Source of the DNA: an uncultured bacterium
Lineage (GTDB): Bacteria; Myxococcota_A; Bradymonadia; Bradymonadales; Bradymonadaceae
Direction of reading: 5' to 3'
DNA length: 64,000 nucleotides
Assembly: GCA_937981985.1 (NCBI GenBank)
Contig: CALJNB010000005.1
Span: 62,001-126,000 of the forward strand
Positions 36,865-44,644 of this stretch are shown one piece after another. Made by a program: the position numbers and the translations under genes. A model generated the notes under the pieces. It was not told the DNA's origin, did not search any database, and saw only the letters and a list, made by a program, of their open reading frames with translations. Numbering within the stretch: position 1 is the stretch's first letter; the number at the start of each line of letters is the position of its first letter.

Positions 36865-37832
36865 GGTTTAATTTCAGATTTATAAGCGAATGGCAGGAAA
36901 TCATTAATGTTTTCGCTATTTTTGGAAACCATCAGTAAGCGATCGACGCCCACTGCGACACCAGCAGATTTAGGTAGACCCTTTTCTAGGGCATGGAGGA
37001 ACTTCTCCGGCATGGGCATTTTGGGTTTTCCGAGTCGTCCACGTTCTTGATTATCCTCCTCAAAACGTTTTCTCTGTTCACCAGGGTGGGTAAGTTCTTG
37101 AAAACCGTTCGCAATTTCCAAACCATCGATATAGAGCTCAAACCGATCGGCCACGCGCGGATCCTCTTCGTTCTTTTGAGCTAGTACAGCTAAGCGAGTT
37201 GGCCACTCTACCACAAAGACTGAGCCTAGTGATTTTAAATAGGGTTCAACGTATTCTACTAGAGTATGGAAGAATAAATCGTTCCAATCATAGGAATTAT
37301 TGCTTTTAGCGAAAGAGGGTAGGCCGACGCCTTTTTCTAAGGCTGCTTTTAACGTATTTTTGGTCTGCGAATCTCGAATATCGATTTGGCAAGAAGCGAG
37401 AAATAGTTCGTTCATCGTTACTTTGCTAAATGCGTCAACGGGAATCTCACACGTTAATGATACTAATTGCCTAACGTCTTCAATAATGACATCCAGATTT
37501 TCGTCGGCGCGGTACCACTCAAGAATCGTAAATTCGGGGTTATGTCGGTTGCTCGTTTCGCCATTTCGAAAGGCTTTAGTAATTTGGTAGATTTGTTTAC
37601 AACCTTCTGCAAGCAGTGCTTTCATTGCGAATTCAGGAGAGGTTTGTAGATAGTGTTTTTCGAAAAGGTTAGCCGATTGAAAACTGGTTTCGAAAACATC
37701 AATGAAGACATCGGTTCCTGGCGACCGAACAAGGATTGGTGTCTCGACTTCCAAGAAATTACGCTGAACGAAGAAGCGTCGGATGGTTTGATTGAGGTCC
37801 GCTCGCGCGCGAAGTGATTCGTGAAAATCCAC
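36861..37832 (-). CDS. epmA: Elongation factor P lysine ligase (PoxA/GenX)
   Basis: A 323-residue class II lysyl-tRNA-synthetase-like protein without an anticodon domain, the hallmark of EpmA. Motifs: LEVETPILVRSPGTD, HYLQTSPEFAMKALL, QITKAFRNGETSNRHNPEF, and GVAVGVDRLLMV. The family attaches beta-lysine or lysine to EF-P. No efp or epmB gene is in the window. It starts six bases after the PEGA kinase gene and overlaps the PBP gene. Confidence 0.93.
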   Translation of the reverse strand: MDFHESLRARADLNQTIRRFFVQRNFLEVETPILVRSPGTDVFIDVFETSFQSANLFEKHYLQTSPEFAMKALLAEGCKQIYQITKAFRNGETSNRHNPEFTILEWYRADENLDVIIEDVRQLVSLTCEIPVDAFSKVTMNELFLASCQIDIRDSQTKNTLKAALEKGVGLPSFAKSNNSYDWNDLFFHTLVEYVEPYLKSLGSVFVVEWPTRLAVLAQKNEEDPRVADRFELYIDGLEIANGFQELTHPGEQRKRFEEDNQERGRLGKPKMPMPEKFLHALEKGLPKSAGVAVGVDRLLMVSKNSENINDFLPFAYKSEIKP

Positions 37833-37838
37833 TGTTTT

Positions 37839-40058
37839 TTATTTCCTTTTCCAAACATGTTTAAAGGTACATTTTTTCCCTTCTTTAATTACTACAGAAA
37901 ATGTCTCGTCTTTTTGGGCTGTTTCGTTTTTCACTCGGATTTGGTGATGTCCCACCGAAAGAGGGTGTCCCTGTAATCGCCCGGAAGTGCCCTTTATCCA
38001 TTCGCCATCAATAGCGATTCGGGCGACCATCGGAAACCCGATAGAAAAATCAAGGCAACCTTGGGTCTTGGCTACCATAGTAAACGATGTAGACCTTTTA
38101 AGCTTAGCGGCGGTTTTTTGGAGCTTGATATTTTTATAACCGGGTTTTCGAATCGTTAAAGAAAGCTCTTGGTCGGATTTAAACGTTTTCTTGAACGGCG
38201 TTTCTCCGATTTTCGAATCGTTGTTAAAAACCGATGCACCTTTGGGTCGGGTTCGAAACCATATTTCTCTCTTTTTCGGATCGATCTTGTTTCTATCGAT
38301 ATTGGAAATAGCTTCTAGGTTTTCGGTCGGCAAGATTTCGACTGTACAATCTAACTCGATCGATATTTCATTTCGTAGATCCTCGTAACCGACCATCTCT
38401 AACCTAGAAACGCATCCTTTTTTGCGAGCACTTAATTTAACGAGCCCGTTTCTTTTGATTAAGATTGTTCCCTTTCCTATGCCAATTTCGGATTCATCAA
38501 CGAACAATTTGGCGTCGTTGGGAGTGACTACCACCGAAAGCGATCGTGGCCGATCATCGGTGAGCGCTTTAAGTTCGGCGACATCAGATGACAATATGTT
38601 GGGTCTGTCTTCATGGATATCAACTACGAATTTACGTTTTTCGTGACCGGGCAGACTTAATGTGATCTCTCGTTTTCCGATTTCTAATTCTGTTGTGTAG
38701 GGCGTTCTTGAGCCAGGAATCGTAGCACCATCGATCGCGACCTCGGCTCCCGGAGGTGAACTTTCGATCAAGACATCGGCATAACTTTCCGCGCTTGCTA
38801 CGTAAATTAGACCGCCGATAGTCAAAATCATCCCGAGGAATAGACCGATTGCCATTGCTCGTTTTCGGCCACTTGGTTGGTTTACCGCGCCGGTGACAAC
38901 CGATATTGAATCCGAACTCGCAGCCGGCGTTTGAATCGCCAACGAACTTACAGAGGACGGTGTGAGATCGTTGCTGGCCGAGGATATCGCGGTAGTGTGA
39001 AAGGGATCTACATGTGATTCGAGTCCTTCCAATTGCATCGCCAATGCATCGTCCAGGCTCATGCCTTCACCGGATGCAGAAGCCATGACTGGTTTAGAAT
39101 CTCGGGCACTTCTCAGTGCACTGTGTTCTAATCCCTCTGGGAAAAGTTGTTGAAGGTAAGCACCAAGATTTTTAGAACTAGGACCACGACCTTGTGCGTA
39201 TAATAGGGGCAGCAACGCCGATTGAAAATCGTCCACTGACGCAAAGCGATCTTCGGGCTTTTTAGACAGCACTTTCATTACCAAAGCATCGATATCTTCA
39301 TCTATTTCGTGATTAAAAGTAGAGGGCGGATCAAATTCACATTTGCGTACAAGATCTAGACTTTCTAAATCGCTCTTACCTTCAAAGGGGCGATGGCCTG
39401 TTAACAGTTCGTAGAGTACGACGCCGGCTGAAAATAAGTCGCTGCGACCATCGAGTGCTTTTCCTGAAGCTTGTTCAGGACTCATATAACAAAATTTTCC
39501 TTGAATCCTACCCGTTACAGTCTTCCCTAATCGACTGGTCGCCCTTGCGATTCCGAAGTCGATCAATTTCACTTCGCCTTCGCCTGAAATTAAAATATTG
39601 GACGGGCTGACATCCCGATGGACGATTTCCAGACTTTTGCCATCCACGGTGGTTTTGCGATGTGCGTAATCGAGCCCTTTACAAAATTCACTGACAATAA
39701 AAAGCGCCAAATCGATCGGGATCATTTCTGAATCGTTTCGAAGACATTTTTGAATCTCTCTTAGATCGCGCCCGGCGATATATTCCATGGCGATAAAATA
39801 TTCGCCGTCCTCGTGTCCCATATCAAAGACGGGAACGATATTGCCGTGGACGAGCTGAACAACGGTTCTACCTTCATCTAAGAATTTTTCGACAAATTCT
39901 TCTTCTTTGGCAAGGTGCGGAAGAATCGTTTTGATGATGAGATTTTTTTCGAATCCGCCGGCCCCACGTTGACGGGCAAGATAAATTTCTCCCATCCCAC
40001 CTTCAGCAATACGTCGAAGGAGTTCATATCGGCCAAGTTTTCGAGTTACATCTGGCAT
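37839..40058 (-). CDS. Ser/Thr protein kinase with C-terminal PEGA domains
   Basis: A 739-residue transmembrane kinase. The kinase domain has RIAEGGMGEIYLAR, a Lys in LIIKTILP, IVHRDVSPSNILIS, LIDFGIAR and GKFCYMSPEQASG. One transmembrane helix is at about 395-417. Outside are about four PEGA-type repeats (VLIESSPPGAEVAIDG, VTPNDAKLFVDE, RTRPKGASVFNNDSKIG). PEGA domains usually sense or anchor to surface structures. It heads a minus operon with epmA and the PBP, so a cell-envelope link is likely. It is divergent from the sigma-54 lipoprotein array, with 331 bases between. Confidence 0.92.
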   Translation of the reverse strand: MPDVTRKLGRYELLRRIAEGGMGEIYLARQRGAGGFEKNLIIKTILPHLAKEEEFVEKFLDEGRTVVQLVHGNIVPVFDMGHEDGEYFIAMEYIAGRDLREIQKCLRNDSEMIPIDLALFIVSEFCKGLDYAHRKTTVDGKSLEIVHRDVSPSNILISGEGEVKLIDFGIARATSRLGKTVTGRIQGKFCYMSPEQASGKALDGRSDLFSAGVVLYELLTGHRPFEGKSDLESLDLVRKCEFDPPSTFNHEIDEDIDALVMKVLSKKPEDRFASVDDFQSALLPLLYAQGRGPSSKNLGAYLQQLFPEGLEHSALRSARDSKPVMASASGEGMSLDDALAMQLEGLESHVDPFHTTAISSASNDLTPSSVSSLAIQTPAASSDSISVVTGAVNQPSGRKRAMAIGLFLGMILTIGGLIYVASAESYADVLIESSPPGAEVAIDGATIPGSRTPYTTELEIGKREITLSLPGHEKRKFVVDIHEDRPNILSSDVAELKALTDDRPRSLSVVVTPNDAKLFVDESEIGIGKGTILIKRNGLVKLSARKKGCVSRLEMVGYEDLRNEISIELDCTVEILPTENLEAISNIDRNKIDPKKREIWFRTRPKGASVFNNDSKIGETPFKKTFKSDQELSLTIRKPGYKNIKLQKTAAKLKRSTSFTMVAKTQGCLDFSIGFPMVARIAIDGEWIKGTSGRLQGHPLSVGHHQIRVKNETAQKDETFSVVIKEGKKCTFKHVWKRK

Positions 40059-40326
40059 CTTTGGATCGGCAATCTAGCGCTGTTCTAACTTTACTTCTTA
40101 CTCTTTATAAGACCATTTGTCTTTCTGAGTGGCAAATAAAGTCGACCTATAGTTTTGGATTTTAACTGAGTTGGAACAGAAATGGATCGTTTATTCGTCA
40201 CCCTTTCTTTATAAGTATGATGAGTGTCCGAGTAAGTATTTGGCGTCACTCTTCCTAGGCCCGTAAACACGGGTCTCCACGTTTAAGATTGGTCCCCTCT
40301 TTAACATTAGGATGAATCCTACTTTC
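40059..40326. other. Intergenic region with inverted repeats before the sigma-54 array
   Basis: No gene is apparent. It holds an eight-base-pair inverted repeat at 40257-40276 (A-GGCCCGT, loop AAAC, ACGGGTC-T) and a short AGGAT-GA-ATCCT palindrome at 40309-40320 directly before the -24 element. Either could be an upstream activator site. The repeat has no T tract, so it is a poor terminator. Confidence 0.4.
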
Positions 40327-40342
40327 TGGCACGCGATCTGCA
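40327..40342 (+). promoter_or_regulatory. Sigma-54 promoter, lipoprotein 1
   Basis: TGGCACGCGATCTGCA matches the -24/-12 consensus with GG and GC twelve bases apart; only one base of the TTGCA part differs. The predicted start near 40353 is 37 bases before the ATG at 40390. Confidence 0.82.
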
Positions 40343-40389
40343 CATGTGACCCTCGTCGTTAAATGTCTAACGCCTTTTGGAGTAACAAA

Positions 40390-40752
40390 ATGAAAAAACT
40401 ACTTTTATCTCTATGTTTTCTTTTAATTATAACTCCAGCCTGTGGTGATATGCTCTCAGATGACGAGAGTGATGATGTCGCCGCCACCGAGCAGGTTGAG
40501 CAATTGGATGGATCTACGGCCATCGGTGCGGCTTATTGGCACTCGAAGAGCAACTGTAGCAGCTACAATGGCGATTATGAACAATGCCTCCTCGACGCCC
40601 GCGCTGAGGCCCAAGATGCGCGTCGTAGAAAAGATCTCGCCACGTCCGGCCAAGAATGGCACGCAGCCGAGAACGCTTATCGGTACGCGAAGCGTAAGCG
40701 CTACATAGCAGAAAGAGGCATTGTTGCCGCTTTCGCAGCCAAATACGGCTAA
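40390..40752 (+). CDS. Sigma-54 array small lipoprotein 1
   Basis: A 120-residue lipoprotein. The ATG at 40390 is chosen since GGAG is seven bases upstream; a longer in-frame start at 40363 has none. The signal ends TPAC with Cys18 followed by GDML, a pattern shared by three paralogues downstream. The mature chain has an acidic Asp/Glu-rich stretch, then HSKSNCSSY, a second Cys (YEQCLLDARAE), and a basic helix (AYRYAKRKRYIAERG). The two cysteines probably form one disulfide. Function unknown; it is the most divergent of the four. Confidence 0.82.
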   Translation: MKKLLLSLCFLLIITPACGDMLSDDESDDVAATEQVEQLDGSTAIGAAYWHSKSNCSSYNGDYEQCLLDARAEAQDARRRKDLATSGQEWHAAENAYRYAKRKRYIAERGIVAAFAAKYG

Positions 40753-40771
40753 ATTTATCTCGTTTTAGGCC

Positions 40772-40797
40772 TTTGGCGATCCTTTCGGATCGCCAAA
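40772..40797 (+). terminator. Hairpin terminator after lipoprotein 1
   Basis: TTTGGCGATCC and GGATCGCCAAA form a perfect eleven-base-pair stem with a TTTC loop. Only a short T-rich tail (TCTGTTT) follows, so termination may be moderate. Confidence 0.7.
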
Positions 40798-40995
40798 TCT
40801 GTTTGGAGTGCTCAAAAATATCAGACTTTGAATTAGATGTAGGTGAATGGCTACACGATTAGCCTATGTATGGTTTTGTAGCCATAAGTGCGATAGTTGG
40901 GTCCTTTACACTTGTCCGATATCGATTGAGTTAGCTTCCCATGTTTAAGCTAGATTTAAAGCGACCCACAACAAAGCTTGGTGAAAGGTCAAAGT
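40798..40995. other. Intergenic region with long-loop inverted repeat upstream of lipoprotein 2
   Basis: No gene is seen. ATGGCTACA (40847-40855) and TGTAGCCAT (40877-40885) are exact nine-base inverted arms around 21 bases, about 130 bases before the sigma-54 promoter, where activator sites often lie. A TTGGGTC / GACCCACAA pair nearer the promoter is a second candidate. Confidence 0.4.
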
Positions 40996-41011
40996 TGGCA
41001 TTCAAAATGCA
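40996..41011 (+). promoter_or_regulatory. Sigma-54 promoter, lipoprotein 2
   Basis: TGGCATTCAAAATGCA has the -24 TGGCA and -12 TGCA with GG and GC twelve bases apart. The predicted start near 41022 is 38 bases before the ATG. Confidence 0.78.
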
Positions 41012-41059
41012 TCAACGGCCAGATGATTAAGATGATATTACTTTCTTTATGGAGAACAA

Positions 41060-41437
41060 ATGAAGCACTTACTACTAATTCTATCTTTTCTACTAACATT
41101 AACCTCTGCTTGTGGAGACATGTTAGACGATCTTGAAGACCAAGAAACAACAACCGCTACCTTCGAAGTAAGATCGGTACAGGGGCATTCAAAATCGCTT
41201 TCAAGTTGTCGTGGTTACGATTTCCGAAAAAGAAACATTTATGATTATTTGGCATGCTATACCGACGCTAACGCCGAACTCCGCGCCGCAAACGGTCGGA
41301 TGCAGCGCGCTATACGCGCCGGTCGGAATGTACGAAAGGCCTACGGCCGAAATCGCATAAGTCCATACAGAGCACAAACCATGGCAAAAAGTAAAAAGAG
41401 AGCGGCCGAAGCCGGGTTGAATCGAGTATTGCGATAG
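41060..41437 (+). CDS. Sigma-54 array small lipoprotein 2
   Basis: A 125-residue lipoprotein. The signal ends TSAC with Cys18-GDMLDD. The mature part has an acidic segment, then VQGHSKSLSSCRGYDF, YLACYTDANAELRAA, and a basic Arg/Lys-rich C-terminus (AKSKKRAAEAGL). The layout (lipobox, acidic linker, Cys pair about 20 residues apart, basic helix with KKR-AE-GL) is shared with copies 3 and 4. GGAG is five bases before the ATG. No known family. Confidence 0.83.
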   Translation: MKHLLLILSFLLTLTSACGDMLDDLEDQETTTATFEVRSVQGHSKSLSSCRGYDFRKRNIYDYLACYTDANAELRAANGRMQRAIRAGRNVRKAYGRNRISPYRAQTMAKSKKRAAEAGLNRVLR

Positions 41438-41462
41438 CCTCCACAGCCTCACTGAAACGGTT

Positions 41463-41492
41463 ATCGATGCTCTTTTGGGCATCGATTTTTTT
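41463..41492 (+). terminator. Terminator after lipoprotein 2
   Basis: ATCGATGC and GCATCGAT form an eight-base-pair stem with an eight-base loop and end in a run of T residues. It lies about 20 bases before the next sigma-54 promoter, so copy 3 is transcribed separately. Confidence 0.82.
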
Positions 41493-41513
41493 AAATCTAA
41501 TTTCAATTCTTTT

Positions 41514-41529
41514 TGGCGCTTAATTTGCA
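41514..41529 (+). promoter_or_regulatory. Sigma-54 promoter, lipoprotein 3
   Basis: TGGCGCTTAATTTGCA has GG at 41515 and GC at 41527, and a complete TTGCA -12 part. The predicted start near 41540 is 40 bases before the ATG, matching copies 1 and 2. Confidence 0.8.
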
Positions 41530-41579
41530 TTGCAAGCAGTGATCCCAATAAGTGTGTTGCTTAGATCACGGAGAATAAA

Positions 41580-41978
41580 ATGAAAAATCTATTATTAATG
41601 TTTGTGTGTCTGCTGGCATTCACGTCTGGATGCGGTGAAATGTTCGATGAAGAATTTGTCGAGGAAGAAACCGAAACGGTTACTTTTGAAATTAATCGGA
41701 GATCAGTGCAAGGCCATGAGAGAGCTAAGTCTTCATGCCGCGGATACGATTTTATTCAACCTCGTGTCTACAATTATCGTGAATGTTTTAGAGATGGTAG
41801 AAACGAGCTCATTGCCGCGGAAGGACATTTGGAATGGGCCAAAACAATCTGGAGTCCAATAACGTCGTTTCGCGAACGTCGAGCAGCCTCTCGAGAAATA
41901 TTTGAGGCCGAACGAAAGAAGAGATTAGCGTGGGAAGGGCTTTCACGTGGACCCCATTGGCAGGGCGGCGCCTGGTAG
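41580..41978 (+). CDS. Sigma-54 array small lipoprotein 3
   Basis: A 132-residue lipoprotein. The signal ends TSGC with Cys18-GEMFDEE. A short acidic linker, VQGHERAKSSCRGYDF, YRECFRDGRNELIAAEG and a basic C-terminus (AERKKRLAWEGL) align with copies 2 and 4. The tail ends in Gly/Trp residues not found in the others. GGAG lies five to six bases before the ATG. No recognised domain. Confidence 0.83.
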   Translation: MKNLLLMFVCLLAFTSGCGEMFDEEFVEEETETVTFEINRRSVQGHERAKSSCRGYDFIQPRVYNYRECFRDGRNELIAAEGHLEWAKTIWSPITSFRERRAASREIFEAERKKRLAWEGLSRGPHWQGGAW

Positions 41979-42074
41979 TATTTTTAGCAAATTCTATTTT
42001 TTCTGAACGCCGAAAAGCGCTCAGACGAATTTGTTTCTGTCTCTTCCGTACATTACGCTAACTTTGGAAAATAA

Positions 42075-42449
42075 ATGAAACACGCATTACTAATCTTATC
42101 ATTTTTATTTGTGTTCACACCTGGTTGTGGGGAAATGTTAGACGACGATATCGTACTTACCCAAGAATCGACAACGCGCTCATTTGACATACGACGGACA
42201 CAGCAGCGATCCAAGTCGAGTTGCTTAGATTATTATATGCCTGAGGTGGGGGCCTACGATTATTGGGGTTGTCTTCGCGATGCCAATAATGAACTACGTC
42301 TAGCAGAATATCGATACAGTCGCGCCCTGATTAACAGTAGTTGGGATCATAATGTGCCCGATTTAGGGGTGACGATAAAAGAGGTTCGAAATGCTAAACG
42401 GAAGAAGAGCATAGCCGAACACGGCTTGCGCTACGGTAATCGCCGATAG
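42075..42449 (+). CDS. Sigma-54 array small lipoprotein 4
   Basis: A 124-residue lipoprotein with signal ending TPGC and Cys18-GEMLDDD. SKSSCLDYYMPEV, YWGCLRDANNELRLAE and NAKRKKSIAEHGL align with copies 2 and 3. Only a degenerate sigma-54 match lies upstream (TGAACGCCGAAAAGCG at 42004-42019, with GA where GG is expected), so it may depend on read-through from copy 3 or on weaker activation. GGA lies before the ATG (GGAAAATAA). The sigma-54 activator gene begins 131 bases downstream. Confidence 0.82.
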   Translation: MKHALLILSFLFVFTPGCGEMLDDDIVLTQESTTRSFDIRRTQQRSKSSCLDYYMPEVGAYDYWGCLRDANNELRLAEYRYSRALINSSWDHNVPDLGVTIKEVRNAKRKKSIAEHGLRYGNRR

Positions 42450-42580
42450 CTTATATGCGTGGGTTTCACGGATCGTTTATACCTAAATATCGGTTTCAAG
42501 CCTTGGGCATAAATCTAGAAATTTTGGCATTCTACCAATCTCTTTAGCGCCCTTGTATCTTTTCTGTTACATATTGGGTC

Positions 42581-43945
42581 ATGAAAACAACGCATATTCT
42601 GATAATTGATGACGAGGAAAATATTCGTCACATGTTATCTTTGATCTTAAGAAAGGAAGGGTACGACGTTTCAACAGCAGAGAACGGAGAAATAGCTCTT
42701 CAGATTGTTGAAAAAGGAGACATTGATATTGCGATCTGTGATGTTCGAATGCCCAAAATCGGGGGGATGGAATTCTTGGAAGAACTAGCGGCTCAGAAGA
42801 TAGATCTGACCGTAATTGTGATGAGCGCTTTCGGAAATAGGGAAATTGCAATTGAAGCGATTAAGCGCGGCGCCTACGATTATATTGATAAACCTTTCAA
42901 AAAAGACGAAGTGGTTCTCACCGTTATTAAGGCTGAAGAGCGACTAAATCTGAAAAGAGAAAACGTTCGTTTAAAAAGCGTTCAAATTTTTGAAGGCGCT
43001 TATGAGGGGATTATTGGCAAGTCCGAAAAGATGAAAACGGTTTATAAAACGATTTCTAAAGTAGCTCCTTACGACTCGACCGTTTTAATTTCCGGCGAAT
43101 CAGGAACAGGGAAAGAGTTGGTCGCCGGCGCGGTTCATAATTTGTCACCGCGATCGAAGCATACTTTTATCCCTGTCAATTGTGGGGCGATCCCCGAAAA
43201 TTTAATCGAAAGTGAGTTTTTTGGTCACGTTAAAGGGGCTTTCACTGACGCCCATTCCGATAAAAAAGGTCTGGTCGAAATGGCTGAAGGTGGGACTCTG
43301 TTTCTCGATGAGATTGGTGAACTTCCGTTAAACTTACAGGTTAAGCTTCTTCGTTTTTTGCAAGAAGGCGAAATCCGCCCGGTGGGTGCGAGCATAACTA
43401 AGAAAGTGAACGTTAGAATTGTCGCCGCGTCTTTGAAGGAGTTAGCTGACGAAGTGAAGGCAGGAAACTTTCGTGAGGATTTGTATTACCGTCTAAATGT
43501 GATTCAGATCCCGCTTCCACCTCTCCGATCTCGGACCAGCGATATACCTCTACTTGTTGAGCATTTCGTTCAGGTTCAAAATAGCCGACTCGGAACACAG
43601 ATAAAAGGCATGACACCGGAGGCGATGAAGGTAATGATGCATTACGCATGGCCGGGAAATATTCGCGAATTACAAAATGCGATTGAGCGCGGTGTCGTGC
43701 TGGCCACGGGTGATTTGATTGATGAGTCTGGATTACCCGAACGTTTGAAGAAAGCTAACAATCCGCTTTCCAAAGTGTTTGATGGCGATGAACTTTCTAT
43801 CAAAAAAATGTCTGCTCAACTTGAAAGGATATTAATCAAAAGAGCGCTTGAGAAAACCGATGGAAACCGTACCGCTGCGTCTAAACTTTTGGAAATTTCT
43901 CATCGTGCGCTTTTGTATAAAATTAAAGATTATAATTTGAAGTAA
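42581..43945 (+). CDS. NtrC-type sigma-54 response regulator
   Basis: A 454-residue enhancer-binding protein. The receiver has Asp10/Asp11, phospho-Asp54 (AICDVRMPKIGG) and KPF. The AAA+ core has Walker A GESGTGKELVAG, the sigma-54 loop as GAFTDA (not the common GAFTGA), and Walker B GGTLFLDEIGELP. The C-terminus is a Fis-type helix-turn-helix (GNRTAASKLLEISHRAL). It must bind DNA upstream of sigma-54 promoters and hydrolyse ATP. Three such promoters lie within 2.3 kb upstream, before the lipoprotein genes, so they are the obvious targets. No cognate histidine kinase is adjacent. Confidence 0.95.
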   Translation: MKTTHILIIDDEENIRHMLSLILRKEGYDVSTAENGEIALQIVEKGDIDIAICDVRMPKIGGMEFLEELAAQKIDLTVIVMSAFGNREIAIEAIKRGAYDYIDKPFKKDEVVLTVIKAEERLNLKRENVRLKSVQIFEGAYEGIIGKSEKMKTVYKTISKVAPYDSTVLISGESGTGKELVAGAVHNLSPRSKHTFIPVNCGAIPENLIESEFFGHVKGAFTDAHSDKKGLVEMAEGGTLFLDEIGELPLNLQVKLLRFLQEGEIRPVGASITKKVNVRIVAASLKELADEVKAGNFREDLYYRLNVIQIPLPPLRSRTSDIPLLVEHFVQVQNSRLGTQIKGMTPEAMKVMMHYAWPGNIRELQNAIERGVVLATGDLIDESGLPERLKKANNPLSKVFDGDELSIKKMSAQLERILIKRALEKTDGNRTAASKLLEISHRALLYKIKDYNLK

Positions 43946-43957
43946 ATAGGTTTAATA

Positions 43958-44266
43958 ATGGACTCCTTAAAAATTTTTAGAATCGTTAATAAGTTGGAAG
44001 GTATTTCCTATTTATTGCTTCTTTTCATTGCAATGCCACTCAAATATGTTTGGGATATGCCATATCCAACAAGCATTGCCGGACGTATTCATGGCATTTT
44101 ATTCGTATTGTTTTGTGCGGTATTGCTTTTTGCAATTGTGAAAAAATCGGTGACCTTCGGCGAATCGATTCTGTACTTTCTTCTGTCTCTGGTGCCCTTC
44201 GGAAGTTTTTATACTGACAAATTATGTGCAAAAAAAGTCGAAGGGGTAAGCGAATCACAAGGTTGA
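43958..44266 (+). CDS. DUF3817 membrane protein
   Basis: A 102-residue inner-membrane protein with three hydrophobic segments. FRIVNKLEGISYLLLLFIAMPLK is split here as the family start (FRIVNKLEGISYLLLL, then MPLKYVW), followed by RIHGILFVLF and VPFGSFYTDK, typical of DUF3817. It starts 12 bases after the activator, probably on the same transcript. Function unknown. Confidence 0.85.
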   Translation: MDSLKIFRIVNKLEGISYLLLLFIAMPLKYVWDMPYPTSIAGRIHGILFVLFCAVLLFAIVKKSVTFGESILYFLLSLVPFGSFYTDKLCAKKVEGVSESQG

Positions 44267-44269
44267 ATG

Positions 44270-44644
44270 CTATTCACAAACGCCATCGACACAGGTAAAG
44301 TTTTGCGCGCATTGGCTATCTGATTCGCATTGAATGGGCTCGGCGTCCTCTTTAACTTTTTCCGGATAGTCTTCCTCGAATTTCGTTCTTACTTCGGTGA
44401 ACTTCTCGCGTTCTAACGGAGTTTCTGAGCAGACGGCGAAATCTTTCCCCTCGCTCAATTGAGGAAGATCGGGAGGACAGCTGAATCCGTTCTCAACCAC
44501 GACTTCTAGTTGGTAGACACAGTATGTCTTATCATCCATTGTTACCCGATCCCCGCCTCCACAATCAGGGTTTTGTATCGCTTCGTCGCAACCCCACACA
44601 CAACAAAGTAGTAATCCAATTAGTAATAGCTTATTCATGTTCAT
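44270..44644 (-). CDS. Small Cys-rich lipoprotein
   Basis: A 124-residue lipoprotein. The ATG at 44644 has AGGAG seven bases upstream. The signal ends VWGC (Cys19). The mature part has scattered cysteines and one Dickkopf-type repeat at the end (CESDSQCAQNFTCVDGVC), like those in the proteins at 1887 and 45476. The start overlaps the HTH protein gene by 14 bases. Function unknown. Confidence 0.8.
   Translation of the reverse strand: MNMNKLLLIGLLLCCVWGCDEAIQNPDCGGGDRVTMDDKTYCVYQLEVVVENGFSCPPDLPQLSEGKDFAVCSETPLEREKFTEVRTKFEEDYPEKVKEDAEPIQCESDSQCAQNFTCVDGVCE

Noticed and set aside
41979-42074. CTGA-CGC hairpin between lipoproteins 3 and 4 as a terminator
   Set aside because: The stem has a mismatch and no T run follows on the plus strand.
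42510-42580. TGGCATTC upstream of the activator gene as a sigma-54 promoter
   Set aside because: Only the -24 half is present; no GC occurs twelve bases after GG.
42450-42580. Thirty-codon ORF before the activator gene
   Set aside because: No ribosome site and no recognisable composition; probably chance.
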